From Amphiplicatus sp046296195 (lineage in GTDB: Bacteria; Pseudomonadota; Alphaproteobacteria; Caulobacterales; Parvularculaceae), in contig JBKBLR010000007.1 in NCBI GenBank assembly GCA_046296195.1, positions 51,929 to 115,928 on the forward strand: 64,000 bases of DNA. The letters are read 5' to 3'. Under the pieces are notes generated by a model. It was not told the origin of the DNA and searched no databases. It worked only from the letters and a program-made list of their open reading frames with translations. This document shows positions 16,946-25,518 of this stretch, in pieces (positions within the stretch are counted from its first letter, which is position 1; each line of letters starts with the position of its first letter). The position numbers and the translations under genes were made by a program.

Positions 16946-18768
16946 ACGCGCGCTTCGGCAAGCGCCTTCGGCGTCACGGCGTCGGCGGCGTCCCCGTCGA
17001 ATTCCCCGGCGAGATATTTCTGCTTCACCTTGGCGCGCGACAATTTCCCGGACGAGGTCAGCACCATCGAATGGGGCTTGGCGAGAATGACGGTCGCCGG
17101 CGCGCCGGCGGCGGTCTGGATCGTGCGCGCGACTTCGCGGTGGAGCTCGGCGAGGGCCTCGGCCGACATACCGCGCCGCTCGGCGACGACGACGATCTTT
17201 TCGCCGGCGCCGTCATCGACGGAAAAGGCCGCGACGCCGCCCTGGCGCACGCCTTCGACCTTCTCGACCGCCCACTCGATGTCCTGCGGCCAGATGTTGC
17301 GGCCGTTGATGATGATGAGGTCCTTGGCGCGGCCGGTGATGACGATTTCCCCGTTGAGGAAATAGCCCATGTCGCCGGTGTCGAGCCATTCGCCCTGATA
17401 GAGCCGCGCCGTGGCGTCGGCGTCGCTGTAATATCCGGGCGTCAGGCTCGGCCCCTTGATGAAGATGCGCCCGACCTCGCGGTCCTTGAGCGTCTCGCCG
17501 GTTTCGCCGCGCACGTCGATCGCATGGCCGGGAAGCGGCTTGCCGCAGAGGACGAACCCGCGCCGGTGCTCGGGCGAGGTCAGGGCGGAGGCCGGCTGCG
17601 CGACGCCGGAGCGGTTGTAATGGCGCATGTCGACATGATCGACTTCGATCGGCGCGCCGATCTCGGTGAAGGAGATGGCGAGCGTCGCCTCCGCCATGCC
17701 GTAGCTCGGCAAGAACGCCGTCGCCTTGAAGCCGTTCGGGGCGAAGGCGTCGGCGAAGAGCTTGAGCGCCTCGGGGCGCACCATGTCGCCGCCGATCCCC
17801 GCAACGCGCACCGTCGACAGGTCGATGGCGCCGTCTTCCGCCTTCGCGGACCGCCGCGCCGACAATTCATAGCCGAAGGACGGGCTGTAGGTGATCGTCG
17901 ACTTGTTTTCGGAGATGAGGCGCAGCCACAGGAGCGGCCGGCGCACGAAATCCGACGTCGCGATGAAATCGACCGAGCGCTGCCCATACATCGGCGCCAG
18001 CCCGAAACCGATGAGGCCCATGTCGTGATAAAGCGGCAGCCAGCTCACGGCGCGGTCGTCGGCGCTGAGCTTCATGCCATGCTGCGTGATGCCGTTGAGA
18101 TTGGCGTTCACCGATCGTTGGGTGCCGATGACGCCCTTGGGCGCGCTCGTCGACCCGGACGAATACTGGATGTAGCAAGCCTCGTCCGGGCCAAAGGGAA
18201 CGGCGTCGGCTTCCGCCGTCAGCGCCGCGATCTCGTCAAAGCTCATGACGGCGACGGAGGCGTTCGCCGCGAGCGCGTCGACGAGAAAGTCCTTCAGCGA
18301 CAACGGGCCGATCGCCGCAGCGGCTTTGGCCCCCTCGACCATCAGGCGCACCTGGGTGAGGTAGCCGTCCTTGCCGCCAAGGTTGACCGGCAGCGGCATC
18401 GGCGCGGGGATGAGGCCTGCATATTGGCAGGCGAAGAAGGCGGCCAGGAATTCGGGGCTGGTCTCGGCGACAAGCGCGATCCGGGCGCCGCGCGGGAACC
18501 GCGCCGCGAGGCGCCGGGCGAGCGCCTCGGCCCGGGATTTGAGCGCCGCGTAGGTCAGGACTGACGAAAGCGCGCCGCGAAGATTGTAAAAATTGCAGCC
18601 GGCGTCGCCCTTGGCCGCGTAGTCGAGCGCCGCCGTCAGGGTCGGGAAGACCTCAAGCCGCAAGGGCAGGCGGCCGGAATTGGTCGGCGTCGGGGCGAGG
18701 CGGGCCGGATGTTCACACTCCCCGGCAGCGCCCCTTGCCGGAACGCCCGCATCAGCGTTGAAGGTCAT
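16942..18768 (-). CDS. acsR: fatty acyl-AMP ligase / acyl-ACP synthetase
   Basis: 608 residues, adenylate-forming family of FAAL type. The AMP-binding P-loop YSSGSTSAPKGVIG is near residue 200, SWLPLYHDMGLIGFGL near 240, the motif PSYGMAEATLAIS near 350, and the hinge TGDMGYFLNGEIVITGRAKD near 470. It activates a fatty acid with ATP and loads it on the partner ACP. It is the first gene of acsR-cerR-acpR-spt, all overlapping or nearly so. The promoter must lie in the 635-base gap upstream. Confidence 0.85.
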   Translation of the reverse strand: MTFNADAGVPARGAAGECEHPARLAPTPTNSGRLPLRLEVFPTLTAALDYAAKGDAGCNFYNLRGALSSVLTYAALKSRAEALARRLAARFPRGARIALVAETSPEFLAAFFACQYAGLIPAPMPLPVNLGGKDGYLTQVRLMVEGAKAAAAIGPLSLKDFLVDALAANASVAVMSFDEIAALTAEADAVPFGPDEACYIQYSSGSTSAPKGVIGTQRSVNANLNGITQHGMKLSADDRAVSWLPLYHDMGLIGFGLAPMYGQRSVDFIATSDFVRRPLLWLRLISENKSTITYSPSFGYELSARRSAKAEDGAIDLSTVRVAGIGGDMVRPEALKLFADAFAPNGFKATAFLPSYGMAEATLAISFTEIGAPIEVDHVDMRHYNRSGVAQPASALTSPEHRRGFVLCGKPLPGHAIDVRGETGETLKDREVGRIFIKGPSLTPGYYSDADATARLYQGEWLDTGDMGYFLNGEIVITGRAKDLIIINGRNIWPQDIEWAVEKVEGVRQGGVAAFSVDDGAGEKIVVVAERRGMSAEALAELHREVARTIQTAAGAPATVILAKPHSMVLTSSGKLSRAKVKQKYLAGEFDGDAADAVTPKALAEARV

Positions 18769-19403
18769 GAACGCCCCTCGCCCTGTTGACGGCCGCCCGA
18801 ACGCCGGCCTTTGGAACTCAACCGCCCCGACGCGGGTCGTCCGCGGGCCGAGGCTAACCTCGGGCGAATACCGTTTGAAGCCGGGACCGGCAAGCCGGGC
18901 GCCCCCCGCTTACTTTTTCAACAATTGCTCGCCGATGTTTCATCAGCCGCCCGGCGACAAAAAGACGAATGAATTGAGGGTTCTTTTCAATCCATCATCG
19001 CTCGGGCGTGCGCGCACGGCGACACGCCGGAAAATCTTTCGGACCGTCAGCCTGTCGGGCGCCTCCGCATGCCCGTCTGGCAGGGATCAATGTCTCCTGC
19101 GTCGAGGTTCGGCGCCGGAGGGCAGGTCGCCCGATGATGGTTACACTGACGAAACGGCCTTCCTCCCCCAACGCTTACGGCGCCGGCTTGGCGATGTCCG
19201 GCCGCGATCGCCCCGACATCGTCCGGAGCGCGGCGCGGCTGACTGTTTTTCCAGTTGATTTTCCGGGGCGGCTTTGCCAGTAGTCCCGCCGATCTCTTCG
19301 GGGGCTGATTGAAGCGCAGACGTTTCTCACGTCGCGGCCATATCGGCGTTCTCTCCCCCGGAATTCCAATCAGCGGCCCTGCGAGGGGCAAGGGAAGGGT
19401 GCA
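18769..19403. other. long intergenic region between acsR and hppA
   Basis: 635 bases with no supportable gene. Both flanking genes read away from it, so it holds two promoters. The part from about 18900 to 19050 is less GC-rich than the rest. Reading frames here lack family likeness. GGGAAGGG just before 19404 is the hppA ribosome site. A small RNA or leader cannot be excluded, but I see no terminator-like hairpin. Confidence 0.55.
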
Positions 19404-21545
19404 ATGAGCCTTGAATTGTGGCTGGTCATCGGGGCCGGCGTGCTCGCCATACTCTATGGCGTCGTCACCATTCAGCAGGTGATGGCGCTGTCGGCGGGCA
19501 ACGCCCGCATGAAGGAAATCGCCGGCGCGATCCAGGAAGGCGCCTCGGCCTATCTGAAGCGCCAATACACGACGATCACCATCGCCGGCGTCATCGTGTT
19601 CGCGATTTTGCTTTTCGCGCTGGGGCTCACCGCGGCGCTCGGCTTCGCCGCCGGCGCGATTCTCTCCGGCGCGGCCGGCTTCATCGGCATGCTCGTGTCG
19701 GTGCGGGCGAATGTGCGCACGACGCAAGCCTCGTCGGAAAGCCTCGCCAAAGGCCTTTCAGTGGCGTTCCGCTCGGGCGCGGTGACGGGCATGCTGGTCG
19801 CCGGCCTCGCCCTGCTCGGCCTCGCCGGCTATTACGCGATCCTCACCGGGCCGATGGGCCTTGCCCCTGAAAGCCGCGAGGTCGTCAACGCGCTCGTCTC
19901 GCTGTCGCTCGGCGCCTCGCTCATCTCGGTCTTCGCCCGTCTCGGCGGCGGCATCTTCACCAAGGGCGCCGATGTCGGCGGCGACATGGTCGGCAAGGTA
20001 GAAGCCGGCATTCCGGAAGACGACCCCCGGAACCCGGCCACCATCGCGGACAATGTCGGCGACAATGTCGGCGACTGCGCGGGCATGGCGGCGGACCTTT
20101 TCGAGACCTATGTCGTGACCGTCGCTGCGACGATGGTGCTCGGCTCGATCCTCTTCGCTGCGAACGCGACGGCGTTCATGCTTTATCCGCTGGCGATCGG
20201 AGCGGCGTGCATCGTCACTTCGATCATCGGCACCTTCTTCGTGCGCCTGTCCGGCGGATCGAAGAACATCATGGGCGCGCTCTATCAGGGCCTCGTCGCG
20301 ACCGGCGTTCTCTCGCTCGTCGCGATCGGCGTCGTCACCAATGCGATGTTCGGCTTTTCGGGCGTCATCGACGGCGCGACCTTCTCCGGCATGAGCCTCT
20401 TCATCTGCGGGGTCATCGGCCTGGCGGTCACCGGCCTCATCGTCTGGATCACCGAATATTACACCGGCACCGGCTTCCGCCCGGTGAAGTCGGTCGCGGC
20501 GGCCTCCGTTTCGGGCCACGGCACCAACGTCATCCAGGGCCTCGCGGTGTCGATGGAGGCGACCGCCTTGCCGGCGCTCGTCATCGTCGTCGGCATCATC
20601 GTGACTTACAATCTCGCCGGCCTTTACGGCATCGCGACGGCGGTGACGACGATGCTGGCGCTCGCCGGCATGATCGTCGCGCTCGACGCTTTTGGCCCGG
20701 TCACCGACAACGCCGGCGGCATCGCCGAAATGTCGGGGCTCGAAGGCTCGGTGCGCGAAACGACCGACGCCCTCGACGCCGTCGGCAACACCACGAAGGC
20801 GGTCACCAAAGGTTACGCCATCGGCTCGGCGGGCCTCGGCGCGCTGGTGTTGTTCGCGGCGTATACGGAGGACATCAAGCACTTCATCCACGTCGCCAAC
20901 ACCTCGGACAAGCACCAGTTCTTCCGCGGCATGGAGCCGCTCTCCTTCTCGCTGTCCGATCCTTACGTCATCTGCGGCCTCTTCATCGGCGGCCTCCTCC
21001 CGTTCCTCTTCGGCGGCATGGCGATGCAGTCGGTCGGCCGCGCCGCACAGGCGGTGGTTGAAGAGGTCAGGAAGCAGTTCCGCGAAAACCCCGGCATCAT
21101 GAAGGGAACGTCGAAGCCGAATTACGGCCGCGCCGTCGACATGCTGACGCGCGCCGCGATCAAGGAAATGATCGTTCCCTCGATGCTGCCGATCCTGTCG
21201 CCGATCGTTCTTTACTTCGCGGTCGGCATGGTGGCGGGCAAGGCCGCCGCGCTCGCGGCGGTCGGCGCGATGCTGATCGGGGTGATCCTCACGGGCCTTT
21301 TCGTCGCCATCTCGATGACCTCGGGAGGCGGCGCGTGGGACAACGCCAAGAAGCTCATCGAGGAAGGCTTCACCGACGCCTCGGGCAAGCTCCACAAGAA
21401 GGGCTCCGACGCGCACAAGGCGGCGGTCACCGGCGACACGGTCGGCGATCCTTACAAGGACACCGCGGGGCCTGCGGTCAACCCGATGATCAAGATCACC
21501 AACATCGTCGCGCTCCTGCTGCTGGCGGTGCTGGCCGGTCTTTAG
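19404..21545 (+). CDS. hppA: H+-translocating pyrophosphatase (K+-independent type)
   Basis: 713 residues, about 16 membrane helices. The PPi site signature is intact: DVGGDMVGKVEAGIPEDDPR and DNVGDNVGDCAGMAADLFE. The selectivity segment reads GNTTKAVTKGYAIGSAG. Lys after NTT and Thr three residues on are what separate K+-independent from K+-dependent members (which have Ala/Gly). It couples PPi hydrolysis to proton export across the inner membrane. A strong terminator follows. Confidence 0.95.
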   Translation: MSLELWLVIGAGVLAILYGVVTIQQVMALSAGNARMKEIAGAIQEGASAYLKRQYTTITIAGVIVFAILLFALGLTAALGFAAGAILSGAAGFIGMLVSVRANVRTTQASSESLAKGLSVAFRSGAVTGMLVAGLALLGLAGYYAILTGPMGLAPESREVVNALVSLSLGASLISVFARLGGGIFTKGADVGGDMVGKVEAGIPEDDPRNPATIADNVGDNVGDCAGMAADLFETYVVTVAATMVLGSILFAANATAFMLYPLAIGAACIVTSIIGTFFVRLSGGSKNIMGALYQGLVATGVLSLVAIGVVTNAMFGFSGVIDGATFSGMSLFICGVIGLAVTGLIVWITEYYTGTGFRPVKSVAAASVSGHGTNVIQGLAVSMEATALPALVIVVGIIVTYNLAGLYGIATAVTTMLALAGMIVALDAFGPVTDNAGGIAEMSGLEGSVRETTDALDAVGNTTKAVTKGYAIGSAGLGALVLFAAYTEDIKHFIHVANTSDKHQFFRGMEPLSFSLSDPYVICGLFIGGLLPFLFGGMAMQSVGRAAQAVVEEVRKQFRENPGIMKGTSKPNYGRAVDMLTRAAIKEMIVPSMLPILSPIVLYFAVGMVAGKAAALAAVGAMLIGVILTGLFVAISMTSGGGAWDNAKKLIEEGFTDASGKLHKKGSDAHKAAVTGDTVGDPYKDTAGPAVNPMIKITNIVALLLLAVLAGL

Positions 21546-21577
21546 AGCAAGGCGCGGCCCGCGCCGTGAACGAGACG

Positions 21578-21608
21578 AAAAGCCCCGCTCCGGCGGGGCT
21601 TTTCTTTT
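21578..21608 (+). terminator. rho-independent terminator after hppA
   Basis: AAAAGCCCCGC (21578-21588) and GCGGGGCTTTT (21593-21603) form an 11-bp stem around TCCG, followed by CTTTT. It ends the hppA transcript 33 bases past the stop codon. Confidence 0.9.
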
Positions 21609-21635
21609 GCGGCGGCCGGCGCCATCGCATCCCGC

Positions 21636-22328
21636 ATGGATCTTGACGCGATCATCTTCGACTGCGACGGCGTCCTCGTCGACAGCGAGGTCTTGGCGAT
21701 CCGCGGCGAGCGCGCCGCGCTTGAGGCGATCGGACTCCTCTACACGCCGGAAGACTATGTGCGCCGCTTCGTCGGTCTTCACGACGCGGCGTTTTTCGAT
21801 CAGCTCAAGGATGATCACCGCGCGCGGCTCGGGCGCGAACCGGCGCCCGATTTCGAGGATCAGGTGCTCGCAGGACGCCGCCGCGAAATGTACGCGCTGA
21901 CGATCATTCCGGGCGCCGACCGGGCTCTCGCCGCGGCGAAGGCGCGCATCGGGCGCATCGCGGTTGCGTCCTCCGCGCGCGCCGTTTTTCTCGAGTCGAA
22001 ATTGAAGCGAATGGGCCTCTTCGATCTCGCCAGCCCGCATGTCTATTCGGCGGATCTCGTTGCGGCGGGAAAACCCGCGCCCGACATTTTTCTCCATGCG
22101 GCGGAGAAGATCGGCGCTGATCCTTCGCGCTGCCTCGTCCTTGAAGACAGCGTCAACGGCGTCCGGGCCGGCGTCGCCGCCGGCATGACGGTTTGGGGCT
22201 TCACCGGCGGCGGCCACTGTTTCGAGGGGTATGGCGAGCGCCTCGCCGCGGCGGGCGCGGGTCGCATCATCTCGGGTCACGCAGACTTTCTGAAGGCGCT
22301 TGACGGCGTCGGCGCGACGTTGCCTTAA
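21636..22328 (+). CDS. HAD-superfamily phosphatase (beta-phosphoglucomutase-like)
   Basis: 230 residues. Motif I IIFDCDGVLVDSE holds the nucleophile Asp9 and Asp11. Motif II is VASSARAVF, motif III Lys in AAGKPAPDIFL, and motif IV LVLEDSVNGVRAG. An alpha-helical cap at about 17-85 marks subfamily IA. Relatives dephosphorylate small sugar phosphates or similar metabolites; the substrate is not evident. It starts right after the hppA terminator, so it is a separate unit. Confidence 0.85.
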   Translation: MDLDAIIFDCDGVLVDSEVLAIRGERAALEAIGLLYTPEDYVRRFVGLHDAAFFDQLKDDHRARLGREPAPDFEDQVLAGRRREMYALTIIPGADRALAAAKARIGRIAVASSARAVFLESKLKRMGLFDLASPHVYSADLVAAGKPAPDIFLHAAEKIGADPSRCLVLEDSVNGVRAGVAAGMTVWGFTGGGHCFEGYGERLAAAGAGRIISGHADFLKALDGVGATLP

Positions 22329-22395
22329 GGGGCGGCGTTGCGCCATGCCGCGCGCTGTTGCGTCCTTGCAATCCCATCACTCTGGAGAATGACCG

Positions 22396-22722
22396 ATGAA
22401 AAGAGTCCTCATCGCCGCGCTGGGCTGCGCCTTCCTCGCCGGTCCCGCCTTCGCCGGCTACAAGGTTGAGTTCAAGCGCGACAGCGGCGAGACGAATGTC
22501 GTCACGCTCGACGGCGCCGGCTCGGCGACGCTCGCTGACGGCCAGACCATTCCTTACACTTATGACGAAGCTTCGCTGACGCTTTGCTTCGTCGCGCCGG
22601 ACCAGAAGCGTTGCCTGACCTTCGCCGAAGCCAAGGCCGACCCAAAGGTCGGCGACAAGGTGCGCTACACCGCGCAGGACGGCGCGCAAGGCACCGCGAC
22701 CGTGCTTGAAGTCACGTCGTAA
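22396..22722 (+). CDS. small secreted protein of unknown function
   Basis: 108 residues. A signal peptide (MKRVLIAALGCAFLAGPAFA, then GYKVEF) leads to a mature part of about 88 residues with two Cys (LTLCFVAPDQKRCLTF), which could form a disulfide in the periplasm. I do not recognise the family. A good terminator follows, so it is probably a single-gene unit. Confidence 0.7.
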   Translation: MKRVLIAALGCAFLAGPAFAGYKVEFKRDSGETNVVTLDGAGSATLADGQTIPYTYDEASLTLCFVAPDQKRCLTFAEAKADPKVGDKVRYTAQDGAQGTATVLEVTS

Positions 22723-22744
22723 GCGGCGAGAGCTTTCCAAAGCG

Positions 22745-22772
22745 AGGGCCCGGCCTGGCGCTGGGCCTTTTT
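22745..22772 (+). terminator. rho-independent terminator after the small secreted protein gene
   Basis: GGCCCGGC (22747-22754) pairs with GCTGGGCC (22760-22767) around CTGGC with one G-T pair, followed by TTTTT. Confidence 0.85.
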
Positions 22773-22802
22773 CTTGGAAGATCGCTGCTTTAGGCTTTCT
22801 CG

Positions 22803-23843
22803 ATGCACTTCGCTTCCGACAACTGGGCGGGCGCGCACCCGGAGATCATGGCGGCGCTCGCGCGCGCCAATGAGGGACACGCGCCGTCCTATGGCGGCGA
22901 TGCGCTGACGAAGCGCGTCGAACGGAAGTTCTGCGAGGTTTTCGAGCGCGAGGTCGCGGTCTTTTTGGTCGCGACGGGCGGGGCGGCGAACGCACTCGCC
23001 CTGTCGCAGACCTGCCCGCCCTGGGGGATGATCCTCTGTCATGAGGAAAGCCACATCCAGATGGACGAATGCGGCGCGCCGGAGTTCTTCACCGGCGGCG
23101 CGAAGCTTCTTCCCATCAAGGGCTTCGCCGGCAAGCAGCGCGCGGACGCGGTTGAGGCTGCGCTCGCGGGGTTCCCCGAGCGCCCCCCGCACGGCATGCC
23201 GGCCTGCGCCCTGTCGCTGACGCAGGCGACGGAATGCGGAACGGTTTATTCCGTGGCCGAAGTAAAGGCGCTCGCCGCCGCGGCCAAGGCGGCGGGCCTC
23301 AAGGTCCACATGGACGGCGCGCGCTTCGCCAATGCGGTCGCGGCGCTCGGCTGCAAGCCGGCCGATGTCACCTGGAAGGCCGGCGTTGATGTGCTCTCCT
23401 TCGGCGGCACGAAGAACGGCTGCCTGATCGCGGAGGCGGTCGTGTTCTTCGATCCGGCCGGCGCCGCCGACTTCATGTTCCGCCGAAAACGCGCCGCGCA
23501 GCTTTTTTCCAAGATGCGATTCATCGCCGCGCAGTTCGACGCCTATTTCGACGGCGGGTTGTGGCTCGACATGGCGGCGCACGCCAATGCGATGGCGCGC
23601 CGGCTCTCGGACGGGCTCGCAGCCATCGACGGCTGCAAGGTCTGGTATCCGACCGAGGCCAATGAAGTATTCGTCACTTTTCCGCCGGGCGCTGCGGAGA
23701 GACTGCGCGCGCGCGGCGCGGCGTTCTATCCCTGGGTGACGCCAGGCGATCCCGCGAAGGGAACGATGCAGCGCCTCATCTGCGCCTGGGCGACGACCGA
23801 ACAGGACGTCGATGAATTCCTGGCGATGGTCAGACGCCTCTGA
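22803..23843 (+). CDS. ltaE: low-specificity L-threonine aldolase
   Basis: 346 residues, PLP fold type I. FASDNWAGAHPEIMAAL is the typical N-terminus, HMDGARFANAVAAL holds the PLP Asp, and SFGGTKNGC has the Schiff-base Lys near residue 203. It cleaves L-threonine/allo-threonine to glycine and acetaldehyde. Its last 14 bases overlap the end of the convergent deacetylase gene. Confidence 0.9.
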   Translation: MHFASDNWAGAHPEIMAALARANEGHAPSYGGDALTKRVERKFCEVFEREVAVFLVATGGAANALALSQTCPPWGMILCHEESHIQMDECGAPEFFTGGAKLLPIKGFAGKQRADAVEAALAGFPERPPHGMPACALSLTQATECGTVYSVAEVKALAAAAKAAGLKVHMDGARFANAVAALGCKPADVTWKAGVDVLSFGGTKNGCLIAEAVVFFDPAGAADFMFRRKRAAQLFSKMRFIAAQFDAYFDGGLWLDMAAHANAMARRLSDGLAAIDGCKVWYPTEANEVFVTFPPGAAERLRARGAAFYPWVTPGDPAKGTMQRLICAWATTEQDVDEFLAMVRRL

Positions 23844-24732
23844 AAGCCTCGCGCGCGGCCCGCCAGGTGTTCGCATAGGCAGCGACGCTCGCCGCGATCG
23901 GGACCGCATAGCCGCCGCCGATCGCGATCGAAACGGGGATCCCGCGCGCCTTGGCGCCTTCCAGCACCATGCGGTCCCGTTCGATCAGGCCGGCATGCGT
24001 CAACGCCATGCGGCCGAGGCGATCCTCCTTCAGCGGATCAACGCCGGCCTGATAAAGGATGAGGGCCGGCCGGAACGCCCACACCGCGGGAAGATGCTCG
24101 GCGAGCGCCGCGAGATAGGCTCCGTCCCCGACGCCGTCGGCGAGCTCGACGTCGAGCGTCGACTTTTCTTTCCGTAACGGAAAATTCTTCGCGCCGTGCA
24201 TCGAGAATATGAAGATGTCTTCGCGTCCGCCGAGGATGGCGGCGTTGCCGTCGCCCTGATGCACGTCGAGATCGACGATCGCCACGCGCTCTGCGCGCCG
24301 CTCGCGGAGCAGAGTGAGCGTGACGATTGCAAAATCGTTGAACACGCAATAACCGGCGCCGAAATCGTAATGCGCGTGATGCGTGCCTCCGGCGAGCTGC
24401 CCCGACACGCCGTCCGCAATCGCGCGGCGCGCGGCGGCGAGCGCGCCGCCCATCGTCGCCGCCGACCTCGTCCAGATATGCTCCGACCACGGAAAGCCGA
24501 TTCGCCGCATCGCGTTTTCAGAAACGGCGCCGGTTCGGATCGCTTCGACATAAGCGGGGTCGTGCGCCGCCGCGATCTCGTCCGGCGATGCGGCCGGCGA
24601 GGGGGAAAGCGCCGCCTCGGCGAGGACGCCCTCGCTCAGGAGCCGGCGGCGCAGCATTCCGTATTTCGACCCCGGGAAGCGATGCCCGGCGGGAAGCTGA
24701 AGGTCGAAATGGTCGGAATAAAAGACGATCAA
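23830..24732 (-). CDS. histone-deacetylase-family amidohydrolase
   Basis: 300 residues. LAGGTHHAHYDFGAGYCVFND carries the paired active-site His in its GTHHAHYDFG core, VAIVDLDVHQGDGNA the Zn-binding Asp and His, and LYQAGVDPLKEDRLG the second metal Asp. AIGGGY closes the pocket. These zinc enzymes remove acyl groups from acetylated amines such as polyamines or lysine (AcuC-like). It is the last gene of hemH-terC-deacetylase; the gap to terC is 3 bases. Confidence 0.88.
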   Translation of the reverse strand: MIVFYSDHFDLQLPAGHRFPGSKYGMLRRRLLSEGVLAEAALSPSPAASPDEIAAAHDPAYVEAIRTGAVSENAMRRIGFPWSEHIWTRSAATMGGALAAARRAIADGVSGQLAGGTHHAHYDFGAGYCVFNDFAIVTLTLLRERRAERVAIVDLDVHQGDGNAAILGGREDIFIFSMHGAKNFPLRKEKSTLDVELADGVGDGAYLAALAEHLPAVWAFRPALILYQAGVDPLKEDRLGRMALTHAGLIERDRMVLEGAKARGIPVSIAIGGGYAVPIAASVAAYANTWRAAREAFRGV

Positions 24733-24735
24733 GCG

Positions 24736-25515
24736 TCAGTGTCCGCGGCCCGCCGCCGCCGCGGCGCGGCGGGCGCGGATGTTGAGGAGCTCGACGAACA
24801 GCGAAAAGGCGACCGCGAAATAGAGATAGCCGCGCGGAATGTGAAAGCCGGCGCCGTCGGCGACGAGCGCGACGCCGACGAGAAGGATGAAGGCGAGGGC
24901 CAGCATCTTCGTCGTCGGATGACGCTCGATGAAGCCGGCGAGCGGCGCCGCCGCGGCGGCCATGACGAAGGTCGACAGGATGACGGCGGCGATCATCACC
25001 TCGATGATCGTCGTCATGCCGACCGCGGTGATGACGCTGTCGAGTGAGAACACGATGTTGATGACGAGGAGCTGAGCGGCGACCGCCGCGAAGGTCGACT
25101 TCGCCTTCGACGCCTCATGGCCGGTTCCCTCGACGGCGGCGTGAATTTCCTGCGTGCCCTTCCAGAGCAGGAACAGCCCGCCGGCGAAGAGGATGAGATC
25201 CTTCAGCGTCACCTCGGCGAAGGCGTGGCGGCCATGCTCGTCGCCATGGGCGACGAAAGCCGCGAGGCTCTCGGGGAGCGTGAACAGGGGCGCCTTGTCG
25301 AGATTGATGATCCAGAAAATGCCGCCGAGCATGGCGACGCGCAGGATCATCGCGCCCCAGACGCCGATCGCCCGCGCGCGCTTTTGCGCGGCGCCCTTGA
25401 GATTGGCGACGGCGATCGACACGAACAGCAGATTGTCGACGCCGAGCACGATCTCGAGAAAGGTGAGGGTGACGAGGCTGCCCCAGAACGCCGGCGTCGC
25501 AATCAGGTCTTCCAT
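24736..25515 (-). CDS. TerC-family integral membrane protein
   Basis: 259 residues, about 7 membrane helices. LTFLEIVLGVDNLLFVSI and NIVFSLDSVITAVG are the paired acidic TerC motifs (E/D-x-LGVDN and SLDS). Family members are linked to metal export, notably Mn2+, and to tellurite resistance. It lies 3 bases from hemH and 3 bases from the deacetylase gene. Metal handling next to ferrochelatase is suggestive only. Confidence 0.88.
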   Translation of the reverse strand: MEDLIATPAFWGSLVTLTFLEIVLGVDNLLFVSIAVANLKGAAQKRARAIGVWGAMILRVAMLGGIFWIINLDKAPLFTLPESLAAFVAHGDEHGRHAFAEVTLKDLILFAGGLFLLWKGTQEIHAAVEGTGHEASKAKSTFAAVAAQLLVINIVFSLDSVITAVGMTTIIEVMIAAVILSTFVMAAAAAPLAGFIERHPTTKMLALAFILLVGVALVADGAGFHIPRGYLYFAVAFSLFVELLNIRARRAAAAAGRGH

Positions 25516-25518
25516 CGG

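Noticed and set aside
19758..22346. 862-codon open frame on the minus strand opposite hppA and the HAD gene
   Set aside because: It is antisense to well-recognised genes, and its translation is Arg/Asp/Glu-rich without family likeness. It results from high GC at third codon positions.
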